A stretch of 64,000 nucleotides of DNA from Oscillatoriales cyanobacterium (GTDB lineage Bacteria; Cyanobacteriota; Cyanobacteriia; Cyanobacteriales; Microcoleaceae), in the NCBI GenBank assembly GCA_004292955.1, contig RDXX01000035.1, forward strand, positions 1 through 64,000. The letters are read 5' to 3'. A model generated the notes under the pieces. That model ran no database searches. It saw only the letters and a program-made list of their open reading frames with translations, and was not told where the DNA came from. A program made the translations under genes and the position numbers. Within the stretch, counting starts at the first letter, position 1. The number at the start of each line of letters is the position of its first letter. Shown here piece by piece: positions 10,753-18,926 of the stretch.

Positions 10753-11538
10753 CTATTCGCCTTCTCCTATTCTCCCCACTTTGGCAGAAGTTCTGAGAAT
10801 TTGACAAGCCAAAATCGCCGCCCCAAACCCATTATCAATATTAACCACACCCACACCAGCCGCACAAGAATTGAGCATAGTTAAAAGAGGAGCAATCCCG
10901 CCAAAACTCGCGCCGTAGCCTACACTCGTCGGCACAGCAATCACCGGACAATCCGCCAAACCTGCAACCACACTCGCCAAGGCACCTTCCATACCCGCAA
11001 CCGCAATCAACACATCAGCATCATCAATTACGTGGCGATTACTTAGCAAGCGGTGAATGCCGGCAACTCCCACATCCCACAAACGCCGAACCCCAAAACC
11101 GCAGAGTTCCGCAGTCACAGCCGCTTCTTCCGCCACAGGCAAATCCGCTGTTCCAGCACTGATAATAGTCACTGTACCCGGATGCTGGGGAGTGGAGGAT
11201 TTATCAGAAATTGCACAAATTCGAGCTGTTTGGTAGTAGCACAAGTCGGGTATTTTTTGCTGCAATTTCTCAAAAACCTCTGGTTCAATTCGCGTCGCCA
11301 TCACCGCAGGATTTCGGCCGCGCATCGCCCCGATAATCTCAACAATTTGGTCTGGCGTTTTTCCGGGGCCCCAGATGACTTCGGGAAAACCGGTTCTTAA
11401 GGTGCGGTGGTGGTCAATTTTGGCAAAATCGCCGACTTGTTCAAAGTCAAAATGCTTTAATTTGTCCAAAGCTGCGATCGGGCTAACATCGCCCGCCGCC
11501 ACAGATTCGAGTAACTTCTGTAAAATTTCAGGTTCCAT
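10753..11538 (-). CDS. larB: Nickel-pincer cofactor synthesis protein LarB
   Basis: Carboxylates nicotinic acid adenine dinucleotide at C5 and cleaves the phosphoanhydride, the first step to the nickel-pincer nucleotide used by LarA-type racemases. At 261 residues it has normal length. The N-terminal part has the diagnostic R-x-G-FPEVIWGPGKTPDQI segment, and the C-terminal half is the PurE-like carboxylase domain (SAGTADLPVAEEA, DVGVAGIHRLL, AGMEGALASVVAGL, PTSVGYGASFGG). No larC or larE is in the window. LarB alone is widespread in cyanobacteria; which enzyme uses the cofactor here is unknown. Confidence 0.9.
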   Translation of the reverse strand: MEPEILQKLLESVAAGDVSPIAALDKLKHFDFEQVGDFAKIDHHRTLRTGFPEVIWGPGKTPDQIVEIIGAMRGRNPAVMATRIEPEVFEKLQQKIPDLCYYQTARICAISDKSSTPQHPGTVTIISAGTADLPVAEEAAVTAELCGFGVRRLWDVGVAGIHRLLSNRHVIDDADVLIAVAGMEGALASVVAGLADCPVIAVPTSVGYGASFGGIAPLLTMLNSCAAGVGVVNIDNGFGAAILACQILRTSAKVGRIGEGE

Positions 11539-11570
11539 GAACTAATGATATCTTCTGGGCTCAAACAACA

Positions 11571-11699
11571 CTTAAGATGGGTTCGTAGTAAGGACTTCAG
11601 TCCTTCTTTCTGAGGACTAAAGTCCTCACTACTTAAGATGGGTTCGTAGTAAGGACTTTAGTCCTTCTTTCTGAGGACTAAAGTCCTCACTACGAACCA
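11571..11699. repeat. Tandem pair of CTTTAG-type palindromes
   Basis: Two copies with a 61-bp period, each a hairpin with GTAGTAAGGACTTTAGTCC facing GGACTAAAGTCCTCACTAC. The first copy has CTTCAG in one arm. The same family is present at 38757-38852 and 46213-46386. Confidence 0.85.
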
Positions 11700-11706
11700 A
11701 TAATGA

Positions 11707-13479
11707 CTATTCTGCAATTTTCAGTTCATACAAATTCCAGAAAGCACCGCCGAGAGCACTATAGCGAATTCCCGAAACGCGATCGCGCACCGCCTCAAAA
11801 GTCAGCGGATTCACCATATAAATAAAAGGCACTTGTTCCGCGATAATCCGCTGCGTCTCCCCATACAGTTCCTTGCGCTTCGCCTCGTCAAGCTCCTGAG
11901 AAGCCTTCACATACAAGTCATCAATTTTCTGCTCCCAGTCGTAAACTTCCCGACCTTTAATCGGCGGTTCTCCAGCTTGCGGGCCCTGGTTGAAACTGTG
12001 CAAAGTCCCCTTGACTGACCAAATATTGTAACCGCTGTGCGGTTCAGTACCTCCGGTAAAACCGCCGAGGTAAGTATCCCAATTTTTAGTCAGGCGCAGC
12101 TTTTCCACATAAGTGTTAAAACTCAGGAACTGTGTATCAACTTCCATCCCCAGTTTACCCAAATCTTGCTTAATTTGCGTTCCCATTTGCTCCCGCACTT
12201 TTTTGCCTGCGGCCATCAACAAAGTAAACCGCACTTTGTTGCCCTCAGCATCCAACAATTCGCCGCTACTATTATACTTGAATCCTGCACTTAACAGTAA
12301 CTCTTTCGCTTTTTCCAGATTGTAACTGTAAGTTTTTAATCCCTGTTCTGGAGACAAGTAGAACGGACTTTGTGCCGGAATTGGGGAATGCAGCGGTGCG
12401 CCAAGTCCGCGATAGATATTGTTAGTCATGGCGTCGCGGTTGATGCCGTAGGCGATCGCCTGTCGAAACTCCTTACTCAAAAACCACTTAGACTTAATCG
12501 GGTCTACAAACGGCTGATTTTGAGCGTTACGCCCCTTATTCAGATTGAAACACATAAACACGCTGCCAGTGTCCGGGCCGCCGTTGAATATCGTATATTT
12601 GCCGCGTTTTTCCTCTCGTTTCAGCAGCGGAAACACCTCCGGCTGCACGTCCAGAGTATCCAAATCGCCCGATCGAAAATTCAGCAGTTGATTGTCAGTA
12701 TTTTCGATAATTTGCCAAACAATTTGCTGGATGTAAGGTTGACTGTTATTCTCTGTATCTTTGCGCCAAAAATAGGGATTTCGTTCCAAAACAACGCGCT
12801 GGTTGGGAGTATAGCTCAGCATTCGGTATTGGCCGTTACCGACAATTTTTTTGGGGTCAGTATCCGTACCCCAAGCAGACAGGAATTTAGGCTTGCCGTC
12901 TGCCTCTGTCTGGGTGGCAGCTTCCTGCAAGATATGAGCTGGTAAAATCGGTATTCCCCCAGCAAATCTAATAAAAGGAGCAAAAGGTTCTGGCACTGAA
13001 AATTCAATGCGGCGGCTGTCAATTTTTTTGAGTTTTGGTAATTGACGGCTGATGCCAACTCTCAGATTATCTTTCAAGCCGCTAGGAATTTTTTCATTGA
13101 AATAAATCTTTTCATAGCTGAATATAATATCATCAGTTGTCATCGGTTCGCCGTCCGACCATTTCAATCCTTCTCGCAGGGTGAAGACAATCTTTTTGCC
13201 ATCTTTAGAAACTTCCCAGGATTCAGCTAAACCGGGTTCTAGTTTCGATGTCACCCCGTTTTCGTTGAGCAATCCCTCGTACATATAGCCAAACACGCTG
13301 TATGCAGACTGATTTAGCGGGTAGTTAAACGTAGCCGGGCCGCTGGGGGTGGGAACGACGAGTCTGTTTGCTAATTGCGATCGCACTGGAGTGCACGCAG
13401 AGAGAGTTAGGATAGCAATTGCAGCGAGACAAACAGCTAGCCATCGGCGCTTTGAATGTAAAATAGCGGAAATTTTCAT
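11707..13479 (-). CDS. ABC transporter solute-binding lipoprotein, peptide/nickel family
   Basis: A 590-residue periplasmic binding protein of family 5 (DppA/OppA/NikA). The signal peptide ends in the lipobox LSAC (C29). The family signature is present in GLAESWEVSKDGKKIVFTLR and the following WSDGEPMTTDDIIFSYE. Later segments NPYFWRKD, FRQAIAYGINRD and EAVRDRVSGIRYS are also typical. Ligands of this family are peptides, nickel complexes or other small compounds; the sequence does not settle which. No permease or ATPase gene is adjacent, so it must work with a transporter coded elsewhere. Confidence 0.9.
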   Translation of the reverse strand: MKISAILHSKRRWLAVCLAAIAILTLSACTPVRSQLANRLVVPTPSGPATFNYPLNQSAYSVFGYMYEGLLNENGVTSKLEPGLAESWEVSKDGKKIVFTLREGLKWSDGEPMTTDDIIFSYEKIYFNEKIPSGLKDNLRVGISRQLPKLKKIDSRRIEFSVPEPFAPFIRFAGGIPILPAHILQEAATQTEADGKPKFLSAWGTDTDPKKIVGNGQYRMLSYTPNQRVVLERNPYFWRKDTENNSQPYIQQIVWQIIENTDNQLLNFRSGDLDTLDVQPEVFPLLKREEKRGKYTIFNGGPDTGSVFMCFNLNKGRNAQNQPFVDPIKSKWFLSKEFRQAIAYGINRDAMTNNIYRGLGAPLHSPIPAQSPFYLSPEQGLKTYSYNLEKAKELLLSAGFKYNSSGELLDAEGNKVRFTLLMAAGKKVREQMGTQIKQDLGKLGMEVDTQFLSFNTYVEKLRLTKNWDTYLGGFTGGTEPHSGYNIWSVKGTLHSFNQGPQAGEPPIKGREVYDWEQKIDDLYVKASQELDEAKRKELYGETQRIIAEQVPFIYMVNPLTFEAVRDRVSGIRYSALGGAFWNLYELKIAE

Positions 13480-13554
13480 AATTATTTACCAAAAAATATG
13501 GTTTCGCATCCGGGCTTATAGCGACAGCGCCCAAATCCCTCATATAAACAGCCC

Positions 13555-13587
13555 TGTCAACTGTCAACTGTCAACTGTCAACTGTAC
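13555..13587. repeat. Heptamer tandem repeat (TGTCAAC)n
   Basis: Four to five 7-base units; the reverse complement of the array at 8582-8638. It fills the short gap between the PIN-like gene and the binding-protein gene. Confidence 0.8.
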
Positions 13588-13600
13588 CACCTGCGTGCAA

Positions 13601-14206
13601 TTATGATTGAGATTGTAGCCAACCTAGAAAGTTTTTAGTGACAGAGAAATACTTTGTAATCCCCGCTTCTCGCAAAACATCTTGAACTTCCGGTATGCCA
13701 AATTCTTTGACGTTACCGCTGAGAAATACTTTGGTTTCTGTAGAATGCGATCGGGCATGACTGAGAATACAGTGTAAAATCAAATTGTCTGTTGGGTCTT
13801 TTTTGATAATAGGTCTGTTTAAACTTGCTTGAATAATCTCTGAATTTAATACAATCATTTCGGCATTTTCTGACATCAGAGAAATTGCTTCTCGCAACCG
13901 CAATTCAATTTCATCTATTCGTTCGAGATAGTAAACTAATGACTCTTCTAGGTAAAAAGATAGAGATGTGGCGTGTTCAGATGTCACATCTCGCTTTGTT
14001 TCGCTAATTTGACGGCTTAGCTGTTCCTTAAAAGAGTTTTGTCGCTTCAGCTCGTCCTCGAAAGCTGACCACGCCTCCATATAACAAACGGTGGGTATGA
14101 CTAACTGAACTGATGAGGACAAATCTCTGAGCAACATAATTGCTTCAGCCTCACGTCCTGTAGCAATACTCATCAGAAAGTTGGTCTCGATATATATAAT
14201 TGCCAC
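13601..14206 (-). CDS. PIN-like domain protein
   Basis: A 201-residue protein starting with GTG. It opens with the PIN-type strand IIYIETNFLM, where the usual first Asp is a Glu, then the YMEAW helix with the second acid, and late in the chain KKDPTDNLILHCIL with the third acidic position and FLSGNVKEF as the last strand. A helical insert of about 60 residues lies in the middle. This matches the larger PIN-like nucleases (DUF4935 type) more than classic VapC toxins. Its 5' end overlaps the preceding gene by 56 bp, so the two are translated together. A role in RNA cleavage or defence is inferred. Confidence 0.7.
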   Translation of the reverse strand: MAIIYIETNFLMSIATGREAEAIMLLRDLSSSVQLVIPTVCYMEAWSAFEDELKRQNSFKEQLSRQISETKRDVTSEHATSLSFYLEESLVYYLERIDEIELRLREAISLMSENAEMIVLNSEIIQASLNRPIIKKDPTDNLILHCILSHARSHSTETKVFLSGNVKEFGIPEVQDVLREAGITKYFSVTKNFLGWLQSQS

Positions 14207-14699
14207 CTAATTCCACTCCTGATTTTGTTGTTCCACCTGCGAGTAATGGCAGCAAACCGATGGCTGCTATTTGTTCTGATGCTGGCGGACTTTCTGATTT
14301 CCAGTTATAATCTAAGTCATGCAGCCACGATTCAATCAGCCCCTCAATGGTACGTTCAAAGATCCATTTACTGCCAAAACTCGGCATATAATAGCGACAT
14401 ATTTCACCAGTATTGAGAGTGCAAACAGGCTCCGATAAATTTATACCATCCCATTTGAAAATCAAAATTTGTTCCGCGTCAATAAACATAGCATAGGGAA
14501 CGATCGCGTTTCTTTCAGACAGCTTAGCTAACACAGCTTTGATCCAATCGATCGCGCGATCGACAATTTTCTGTTTCGCGGCTGGTTCTTGAGCTTGAAT
14601 AATTTTAACCTCGATCAGCACGACTATGCGATCGTCCTTATCCAACGCGATGACATCCGCGTCTACAGGAAATTGTAATTCCCAGGTATCAGTGTCCAT
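14151..14699 (-). CDS. Putative PD-(D/E)XK nuclease-like protein
   Basis: A 182-residue protein. An N-terminal strand pair contains D-x(n)-ALDKDDRIVVLIEVK, which fits the Asp and Glu-x-Lys positions of the restriction-endonuclease fold. The middle segment YAMFIDAEQILIFKWDG resembles the predicted nuclease domain of type I restriction subunits and of many cyanobacterial Uma2-like or HsdR-N proteins. The last 18 codons overlap the downstream PIN-like gene in another phase. Together they look like a two-gene unit of nuclease type; whether it acts in defence is unknown. Confidence 0.55.
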   Translation of the reverse strand: MDTDTWELQFPVDADVIALDKDDRIVVLIEVKIIQAQEPAAKQKIVDRAIDWIKAVLAKLSERNAIVPYAMFIDAEQILIFKWDGINLSEPVCTLNTGEICRYYMPSFGSKWIFERTIEGLIESWLHDLDYNWKSESPPASEQIAAIGLLPLLAGGTTKSGVELGGNYIYRDQLSDEYCYRT

Positions 14700-14767
14700 G
14701 ATTTCAGGCTTCCTAGCGATTTTGGATTAAACAATTGACTCCACCATCAATTTTAGATTGTAGAATT

Positions 14768-15247
14768 CTATTTTTTGCCCAGCAAAACTACAGCATAGGC
14801 TGCAATTCCTTCCTCTCTCCCCACGGGCCCTAACTTTTCGTTGGTAGTAGCTTTGATGGCAACTTGGTCTGGTTTTAATTGTAGGACAGCAGAAAGGCGA
14901 TCGCACATTTGCTTAATATACGGTTTCAGCTTCGGACGTTCGGCCACAACCACCGAGTCAATATTGCCAATTTCCCAGCCTTTATCTAATATTAACTGAT
15001 TGACTTGTGCCAGCAACACGAGACTGTCTGCACCTTTCCATTTTGGGTCAGTTGGCGGGAAATACAGGCCGATATCTCCCAAACACAGAGCTCCCAGCAT
15101 CGCGTCCATAATCGCGTGGGTGAGTACGTCTGCGTCGCTGTGTCCTAATAAGCCTAATTCGTGGGGAATGTGGACGCCACCGAGGATCAAGGGGCGTTCT
15201 GGAACTAAGCAATGAATGTCGTAGCCGTTACCGATGCGGATGTTCAT
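14768..15247 (-). CDS. ispF: 2-C-methyl-D-erythritol 2,4-cyclodiphosphate synthase
   Basis: Fifth step of the MEP pathway to isoprenoids; converts CDP-methylerythritol phosphate to the cyclodiphosphate with release of CMP. 159 residues, normal length, a trimer with zinc. Metal ligands D10 and H12 are in GYDIH, the third ligand His is in [13 protein letters not shown], and [11 protein letters not shown] and [19 protein letters not shown] are conserved family segments. The pathway's entry enzyme gene, dxs, is also in this window at 58.8 kb but is unlinked. Confidence 0.95.
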   Translation of the reverse strand: MNIRIGNGYDIHCLVPERPLILGGVHIPHELGLLGHSDADVLTHAIMDAMLGALCLGDIGLYFPPTDPKWKGADSLVLLAQVNQLILDKGWEIGNIDSVVVAERPKLKPYIKQMCDRLSAVLQLKPDQVAIKATTNEKLGPVGREEGIAAYAVVLLGKK

Positions 15248-15252
15248 GTCAT

Positions 15253-15289
15253 TCAGTTGACAGTTGACAGTTGACAGTTGACAGTTGAC
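15253..15289. repeat. Heptamer tandem repeat (GTTGACA)n
   Basis: About five copies directly upstream of ispF, the same unit as at 8582-8638. Confidence 0.8.
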
Positions 15290-15483
15290 TTCGGAGGGGC
15301 CACCTTTACCTAGAAGTCCGAGGATTGGAGTAATGAATAATCTGATTTTAATTTTTCCAGATCGGGGTTTGGGCTTTAAACCAATTCTTTTTGGTGAATT
15401 TTAGGTGGCTAAAAAGCAGACAGTAGAGTATTATGTCATAGTCTGTGTGGATATGAGTAGGTTTTTTGGGCGACTGACTTGTT

Positions 15484-15663
15484 TTATGTTTCGGGCGATA
15501 TTGGAGGAATGCGATCGGCTGTTAAAATTACTACTTTCCCATCTTCCCACACAGCAATAGATTCACCTAATTTGCGGTGTCTTTCAATAGCTGCTGCAAC
15601 TGCCGCTTTCACTCCAACATTAATCTTTGTAGATAAAAGTTGTCTTGGTTTTGATTGTTTCAT
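15484..15663 (-). CDS. 59-residue partner of the zeta-type kinase
   Basis: A short gene read directly from the reverse strand: ATG at 15663, TAA at 15484. The protein is basic at the N-terminus (MKQSKPRQLLSTKINVGV), has a helical middle (AAVAAAIERHRKLGES) and ends with a strand-like IAVWEDGKVVILTADRI. Its ATG starts one base after the stop codon of the zeta-like gene, so translation is surely coupled. By position it may be an antitoxin or modulator; I do not recognise the family. The phrase 'AVxxAIERHRKLGESIAVWEDGKVV' looks like a conserved family rather than a random frame. Confidence 0.7.
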   Translation of the reverse strand: MKQSKPRQLLSTKINVGVKAAVAAAIERHRKLGESIAVWEDGKVVILTADRIPPISPET

Positions 15664-15664
15664 T

Positions 15665-16231
15665 TTATTTTTGAGTTATTTGATTCCAGCTTTCAATATT
15701 ATAGATTATCTGTTCTTCCTCGATACTCCCTTCTGCTACTAACTGAGCCGTTTCGTGAGAGTTGTCATAGATAATCCAATTGTCGCACAGTGGCAAATAC
15801 AGAGCTATCAAATTTCGCAGTCCTCTGTCATAGCGGCGGCGGATAACATCTTCTGGGATAGAATGACCGCCGCTAGCTACCCGTCGGGCTACTCTTGCTA
15901 CGGCCAGTTCGGGCGATCGCAGCCAAAAGTAAATTAGGTTAATTGTATAATCTTTTGTTTTACAACTTCTGAGAAAAGTTGCAAAGCTACGGGCTGCTAG
16001 AGTAGTCTCAAAAGCAAAATCAGTTCCAGAATTAGATAGTGTTTGCAGTCTTTCTAGCATGATTCGTCCGGCGGTAATCGCTACCGACTCGGGATTGAAT
16101 GGCGAAAGTGCAGCCGCAATCGCGTCTGCATTGACATATTCAAAACAGTCGAGAAAATTGGGCAATAAACTCATTGATGCAGTGGTTTTGCCGGAACCGT
16201 TAGCGCCACCAATTATGTAAAGATTCGGCAT
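15665..16231 (-). CDS. Zeta-toxin-like P-loop kinase
   Basis: A 188-residue protein. Walker A GGANGSGKTT lies at residues 8-17, followed by FVNADAIA-like FEYVNADAIAAAL, the acidic DFAFETTLAA, and the basic lid VARRVASGGHSIPEDVIRRRY. These are the hallmarks of the zeta-toxin/UDP-N-acetylglucosamine kinase group of small ATPases. Classic zeta toxins pair with an upstream epsilon antitoxin; here the small partner is downstream with a one-base gap. Proteins of this shape are common in cyanobacteria and most are unstudied, so toxicity is an inference. Confidence 0.8.
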   Translation of the reverse strand: MPNLYIIGGANGSGKTTASMSLLPNFLDCFEYVNADAIAAALSPFNPESVAITAGRIMLERLQTLSNSGTDFAFETTLAARSFATFLRSCKTKDYTINLIYFWLRSPELAVARVARRVASGGHSIPEDVIRRRYDRGLRNLIALYLPLCDNWIIYDNSHETAQLVAEGSIEEEQIIYNIESWNQITQK

Positions 16232-16353
16232 AAGTTTAGCATAAATTAATCAGGCAGGACTTAGGTTTTGTATGGTGCGTAGCTTGCACCTTATATCATT
16301 TTGACAAAAGATTGCTATACAATAAATAAAGTTGTGTTTGTTTGTCAAACTAT

Positions 16354-16422
16354 TGTGGTCAGGTGCGTCGCTCTTAAATTGTCGATATGTAACTAGGAAT
16401 TGTTCGTGGCGACACACCCTAC
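16354..16422. repeat. Inverted repeat GTGGTC...GACCAC
   Basis: Arms GTGGTCAGGTGCGTCGC and GCGACACACCCTACGACCAC face each other in the gap upstream of the zeta-like gene. The GGTGCGTC/GACACACC core is related to the 78-bp array at 56502. The gap of 244 bp holds nothing else I can name. Confidence 0.6.
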
Positions 16423-16475
16423 GACCACTTTAAGCTGCGGTATATCTATCAATCAAAGATTGATGCAATGCTAGT

Positions 16476-17858
16476 CTAAGCAACCCGAATCAAATCTGGA
16501 TAAGCACCCAACAAATCATCGCCTGTCAAACTATCCGTTTCCTGCTGCGGACTCCAAATCACCTCTAAAACCAGCAGATTCTCAGCAGGAGTCGCCGCCG
16601 ATTTTTCTAACACTGCTTTCAACTTCGCAACATCGCGAATGTCTCCAAACAGCGGTCTGCTATTCTCTGTCCCTATCAAAAACGTGACTGTAATATACTC
16701 TCCAGGCTCTTCATCGCCAGCACTAACAGACTGTCTGCGACGGATATCGCCATTCACCATACTCAAAGTTTCCACACTTAATTTGCTGCGTTCTTGCATC
16801 GAAATTTGATTGAATATTTGCGTTGCTTGTTCTCGACTTTCGACTATCTGGGAATTCGCACAAACGTGAGTCCACTTTTCTCGATTTCGCAAAACAATCA
16901 AAACAGCTTCTTGCAAAAATTCCGCACGTTGATTAGCATTTTTTATGTCAGAACTTAACGTTAGTTCAGTTAGCTGACTGGGAACTTCGCGAGCTTCTGC
17001 CAACATGGCAATTTGCAACTTAGTGACCGCAAAAATTTGTTTTTTAGATTCTTTGGCAGGGTGTTGTCGATAATAGTAAATACAGTAAGCAATTAACGCA
17101 ACGCAACCTCCAGCAACAAACAGCCAAAACACTACAATTTTCCAATCATCATCAGATTCCGAACTCGGAGGGTTATTCGAGTTATTGTCAGTGGTAATTG
17201 GTGCTGGTGCATTGACTGCTGGTTGTTGCTCTGAACCTATATTTGGCTGACTGTTATCTGGATTGTCTGAAGTTGGCGAATTGGGATCGCTGTCGCCCGA
17301 ATTATTATTAGTGGTAACTGGTGCTGGATTGACGGCTGGTTGTTGATTTGAACCTGTGTTTTGCTGACTGTTACCGGAATTATAAGGAACTACATAACTC
17401 GGCCCTGAATTATAGGTGCGCTGCTGGATAATTACAGTTCTGTTATTGCTAGATTGTGGCGGAATCGGAGGGTTAGGTGCGGCGACAGGTGCAGGTGCGG
17501 CGGGCTTGTCAAAAGAGCCGCTGCGAACTCTTCCCCCAGTGTTGCTGCTGTTGCTGGGGCGGCTGGGATTGGAACTAGCAGCACTATTCGATCTGCTGTT
17601 ACTGGAACTAGAAGAACTAGAAGAATTAGGTGAGGTATTGCTAGGACGGCTGGAACTGGAAGAAGAACTAGAAGAAGAACTAGAAGAACTCGATCGCCCG
17701 CCACTACTTCCTCCACTGCTGCCGCCGCTGCTTCTGGCCAAAGCTTCCTGGTTAATATTTAACCATTTGCCACCGCTGCTGGGAGTTAAATTTACAGTAA
17801 CTTCACCGGCGAGCAAAAAGCCGATCGCCCAACAGCACAAAAGTTGATTTTTTAGCAT
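16476..17858 (-). CDS. DUF1517 membrane protein with long serine-rich linker
   Basis: 460 residues. An N-terminal signal-like hydrophobic segment (residues 5-20) leads to a low-complexity Ser/Gly/Asn/Pro region of about 200 residues, including runs of more than ten serines. A membrane helix lies near 240-262 (VVFWLFVAGGCVALIAYCIYY, split by polar ends). The C-terminal 190 residues are the DUF1517 domain: EYITVTFLIGTE, the LKAVLEKSA helix and the final VLEVIWSPQQETDSLTGDDLL. The family occurs in cyanobacteria and plastids, function unknown. The protein is probably anchored with the DUF1517 domain on one side and the flexible linker on the other. The serine codons are mixed, so the tract is not a simple DNA repeat. 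Confidence 0.8.
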   Translation of the reverse strand: MLKNQLLCCWAIGFLLAGEVTVNLTPSSGGKWLNINQEALARSSGGSSGGSSGGRSSSSSSSSSSSSSSSRPSNTSPNSSSSSSSSNSRSNSAASSNPSRPSNSSNTGGRVRSGSFDKPAAPAPVAAPNPPIPPQSSNNRTVIIQQRTYNSGPSYVVPYNSGNSQQNTGSNQQPAVNPAPVTTNNNSGDSDPNSPTSDNPDNSQPNIGSEQQPAVNAPAPITTDNNSNNPPSSESDDDWKIVVFWLFVAGGCVALIAYCIYYYRQHPAKESKKQIFAVTKLQIAMLAEAREVPSQLTELTLSSDIKNANQRAEFLQEAVLIVLRNREKWTHVCANSQIVESREQATQIFNQISMQERSKLSVETLSMVNGDIRRRQSVSAGDEEPGEYITVTFLIGTENSRPLFGDIRDVAKLKAVLEKSAATPAENLLVLEVIWSPQQETDSLTGDDLLGAYPDLIRVA

Positions 17859-17929
17859 AAATTCTCTGGGAAAAAATCCAGTGTTAAATCAAGAACGTCA
17901 ACAGCCCACAGCCCACAGCCTACAGTTAA

Positions 17930-18604
17930 TTAATCCGCTAGCAAATCCGGGCGGCGCGATCGAGTTCTTTCAATTTGCTGTTCTTTGCGCCAGCGAGCAA
18001 TTTCTGCGTGATTACCAGATAGCAACACGTCGGGCACCTTCAATCCCCGAAAATCGGCCGGTCGAGTGTACTGCGGATAGTCCAAAAGTCCGTCTTCAAA
18101 ACTCTCAAATTTCAGCGAATCTTCCTTGGCCACAGTTCCGCGCAACAATCGCAAAACCCCATTAATCAAAGCCAAAGCTGGAATTTCCCCGCCTGTGAGC
18201 ACAAAATCGCCTAGAGACACCTCGCGAGTTACCAAGTGCAGCACTCGATCGTCCACACCCTCATAATGGCCGCAAATCAACACCAACTGATCGCACCCGG
18301 TGGCGAACTCCCGAAACATCGGCTGCTGCATCGGTTCGCCCTGGGGAGTCAGCAAAATCACCTCCCGTCTCGGCAAAACCGGTAGCGATTCCACCGCAGC
18401 AAAAATTGGTTCCGGCTTCATCAGCATCCCCACTCCGCCCCCATAAGGTTCGTCATCGACTCGCTGGTGCTTGTCTGTGGTAAAATGGCGGGGATTGACA
18501 AAATTTACCTCAGCAATATTTTTAGCTAAGGCTTTGCCCATGAGTCCCGATGCTAGGGGAGCCAGGAAAAATTCTGGAAACAGGGTAACTACGTCAAATC
18601 GCAC
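17930..18604 (-). CDS. trmD: tRNA (guanine-N1-)-methyltransferase
   Basis: Methylates G37 of tRNAs for Leu, Pro and Arg with S-adenosylmethionine, which prevents frameshifting. 224 residues; dimeric SPOUT fold. The start is GTG, followed by the family opening RFDVVTLFPEFF. The knot segments LICGHYEGVDDRV and LGDFVLTGGEIPAL, and the tail DYPQYTRPADFRG, are present. The C-terminal domain is short, as in other cyanobacteria. Single gene here; it is not next to rplS or rimM. Confidence 0.95.
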   Translation of the reverse strand: MRFDVVTLFPEFFLAPLASGLMGKALAKNIAEVNFVNPRHFTTDKHQRVDDEPYGGGVGMLMKPEPIFAAVESLPVLPRREVILLTPQGEPMQQPMFREFATGCDQLVLICGHYEGVDDRVLHLVTREVSLGDFVLTGGEIPALALINGVLRLLRGTVAKEDSLKFESFEDGLLDYPQYTRPADFRGLKVPDVLLSGNHAEIARWRKEQQIERTRSRRPDLLAD

Positions 18605-18926
18605 AATTATTGGAATTTATTGATACATCACCTCTAGTTTGACCCGGAGAGGCCGATCGGTTTTCAGTAATTGCTTTATTCTTTATAATTTCTTATAATT
18701 TCTGAGAATTTTTGCCACTTAAATTCTCTTCCTTTGTCCGCGAGCCGATTTTGTACAACAATCATCTGTTCTCAGGACGGTGACTTGTGTAAAATCGCCC
18801 TTAAACAACTGCGCGATCGCGCGATCGCACCTTACTCGCACCAAAAAATATTTACTCTTAAAAAGCCCCATTGTACTCACAGGCACGGCAAAATTTAATT
18901 TCACATCTCACAGAGGAAGACACACC
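18605..18926. other. Divergent region between trmD and cphB
   Basis: About 320 bp. An in-frame extension of cphB reaches back to 18780, but it has no family resemblance and the ribosome binding site is at 18913-18917. Direct repeats of TTATAATTTCT lie at about 18677-18708, and overlapping GCGATCGC sites at 18813-18828. The cphB promoter is expected here; no NtcA-type GTA-N8-TAC site is convincing. Confidence 0.4.

Noticed and set aside
8582-15289. Possible CRISPR array formed by the GTTGACA repeats
   Set aside because: The 7-bp units are directly adjacent without unique spacers, so they are simple tandem repeats. No cas gene is present in the window.
17416-17847. 143-residue plus-strand frame rich in Leu and Glu
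   Set aside because: It is the exact antisense of the serine-rich linker of the DUF1517 gene; its composition follows from the serine codons.
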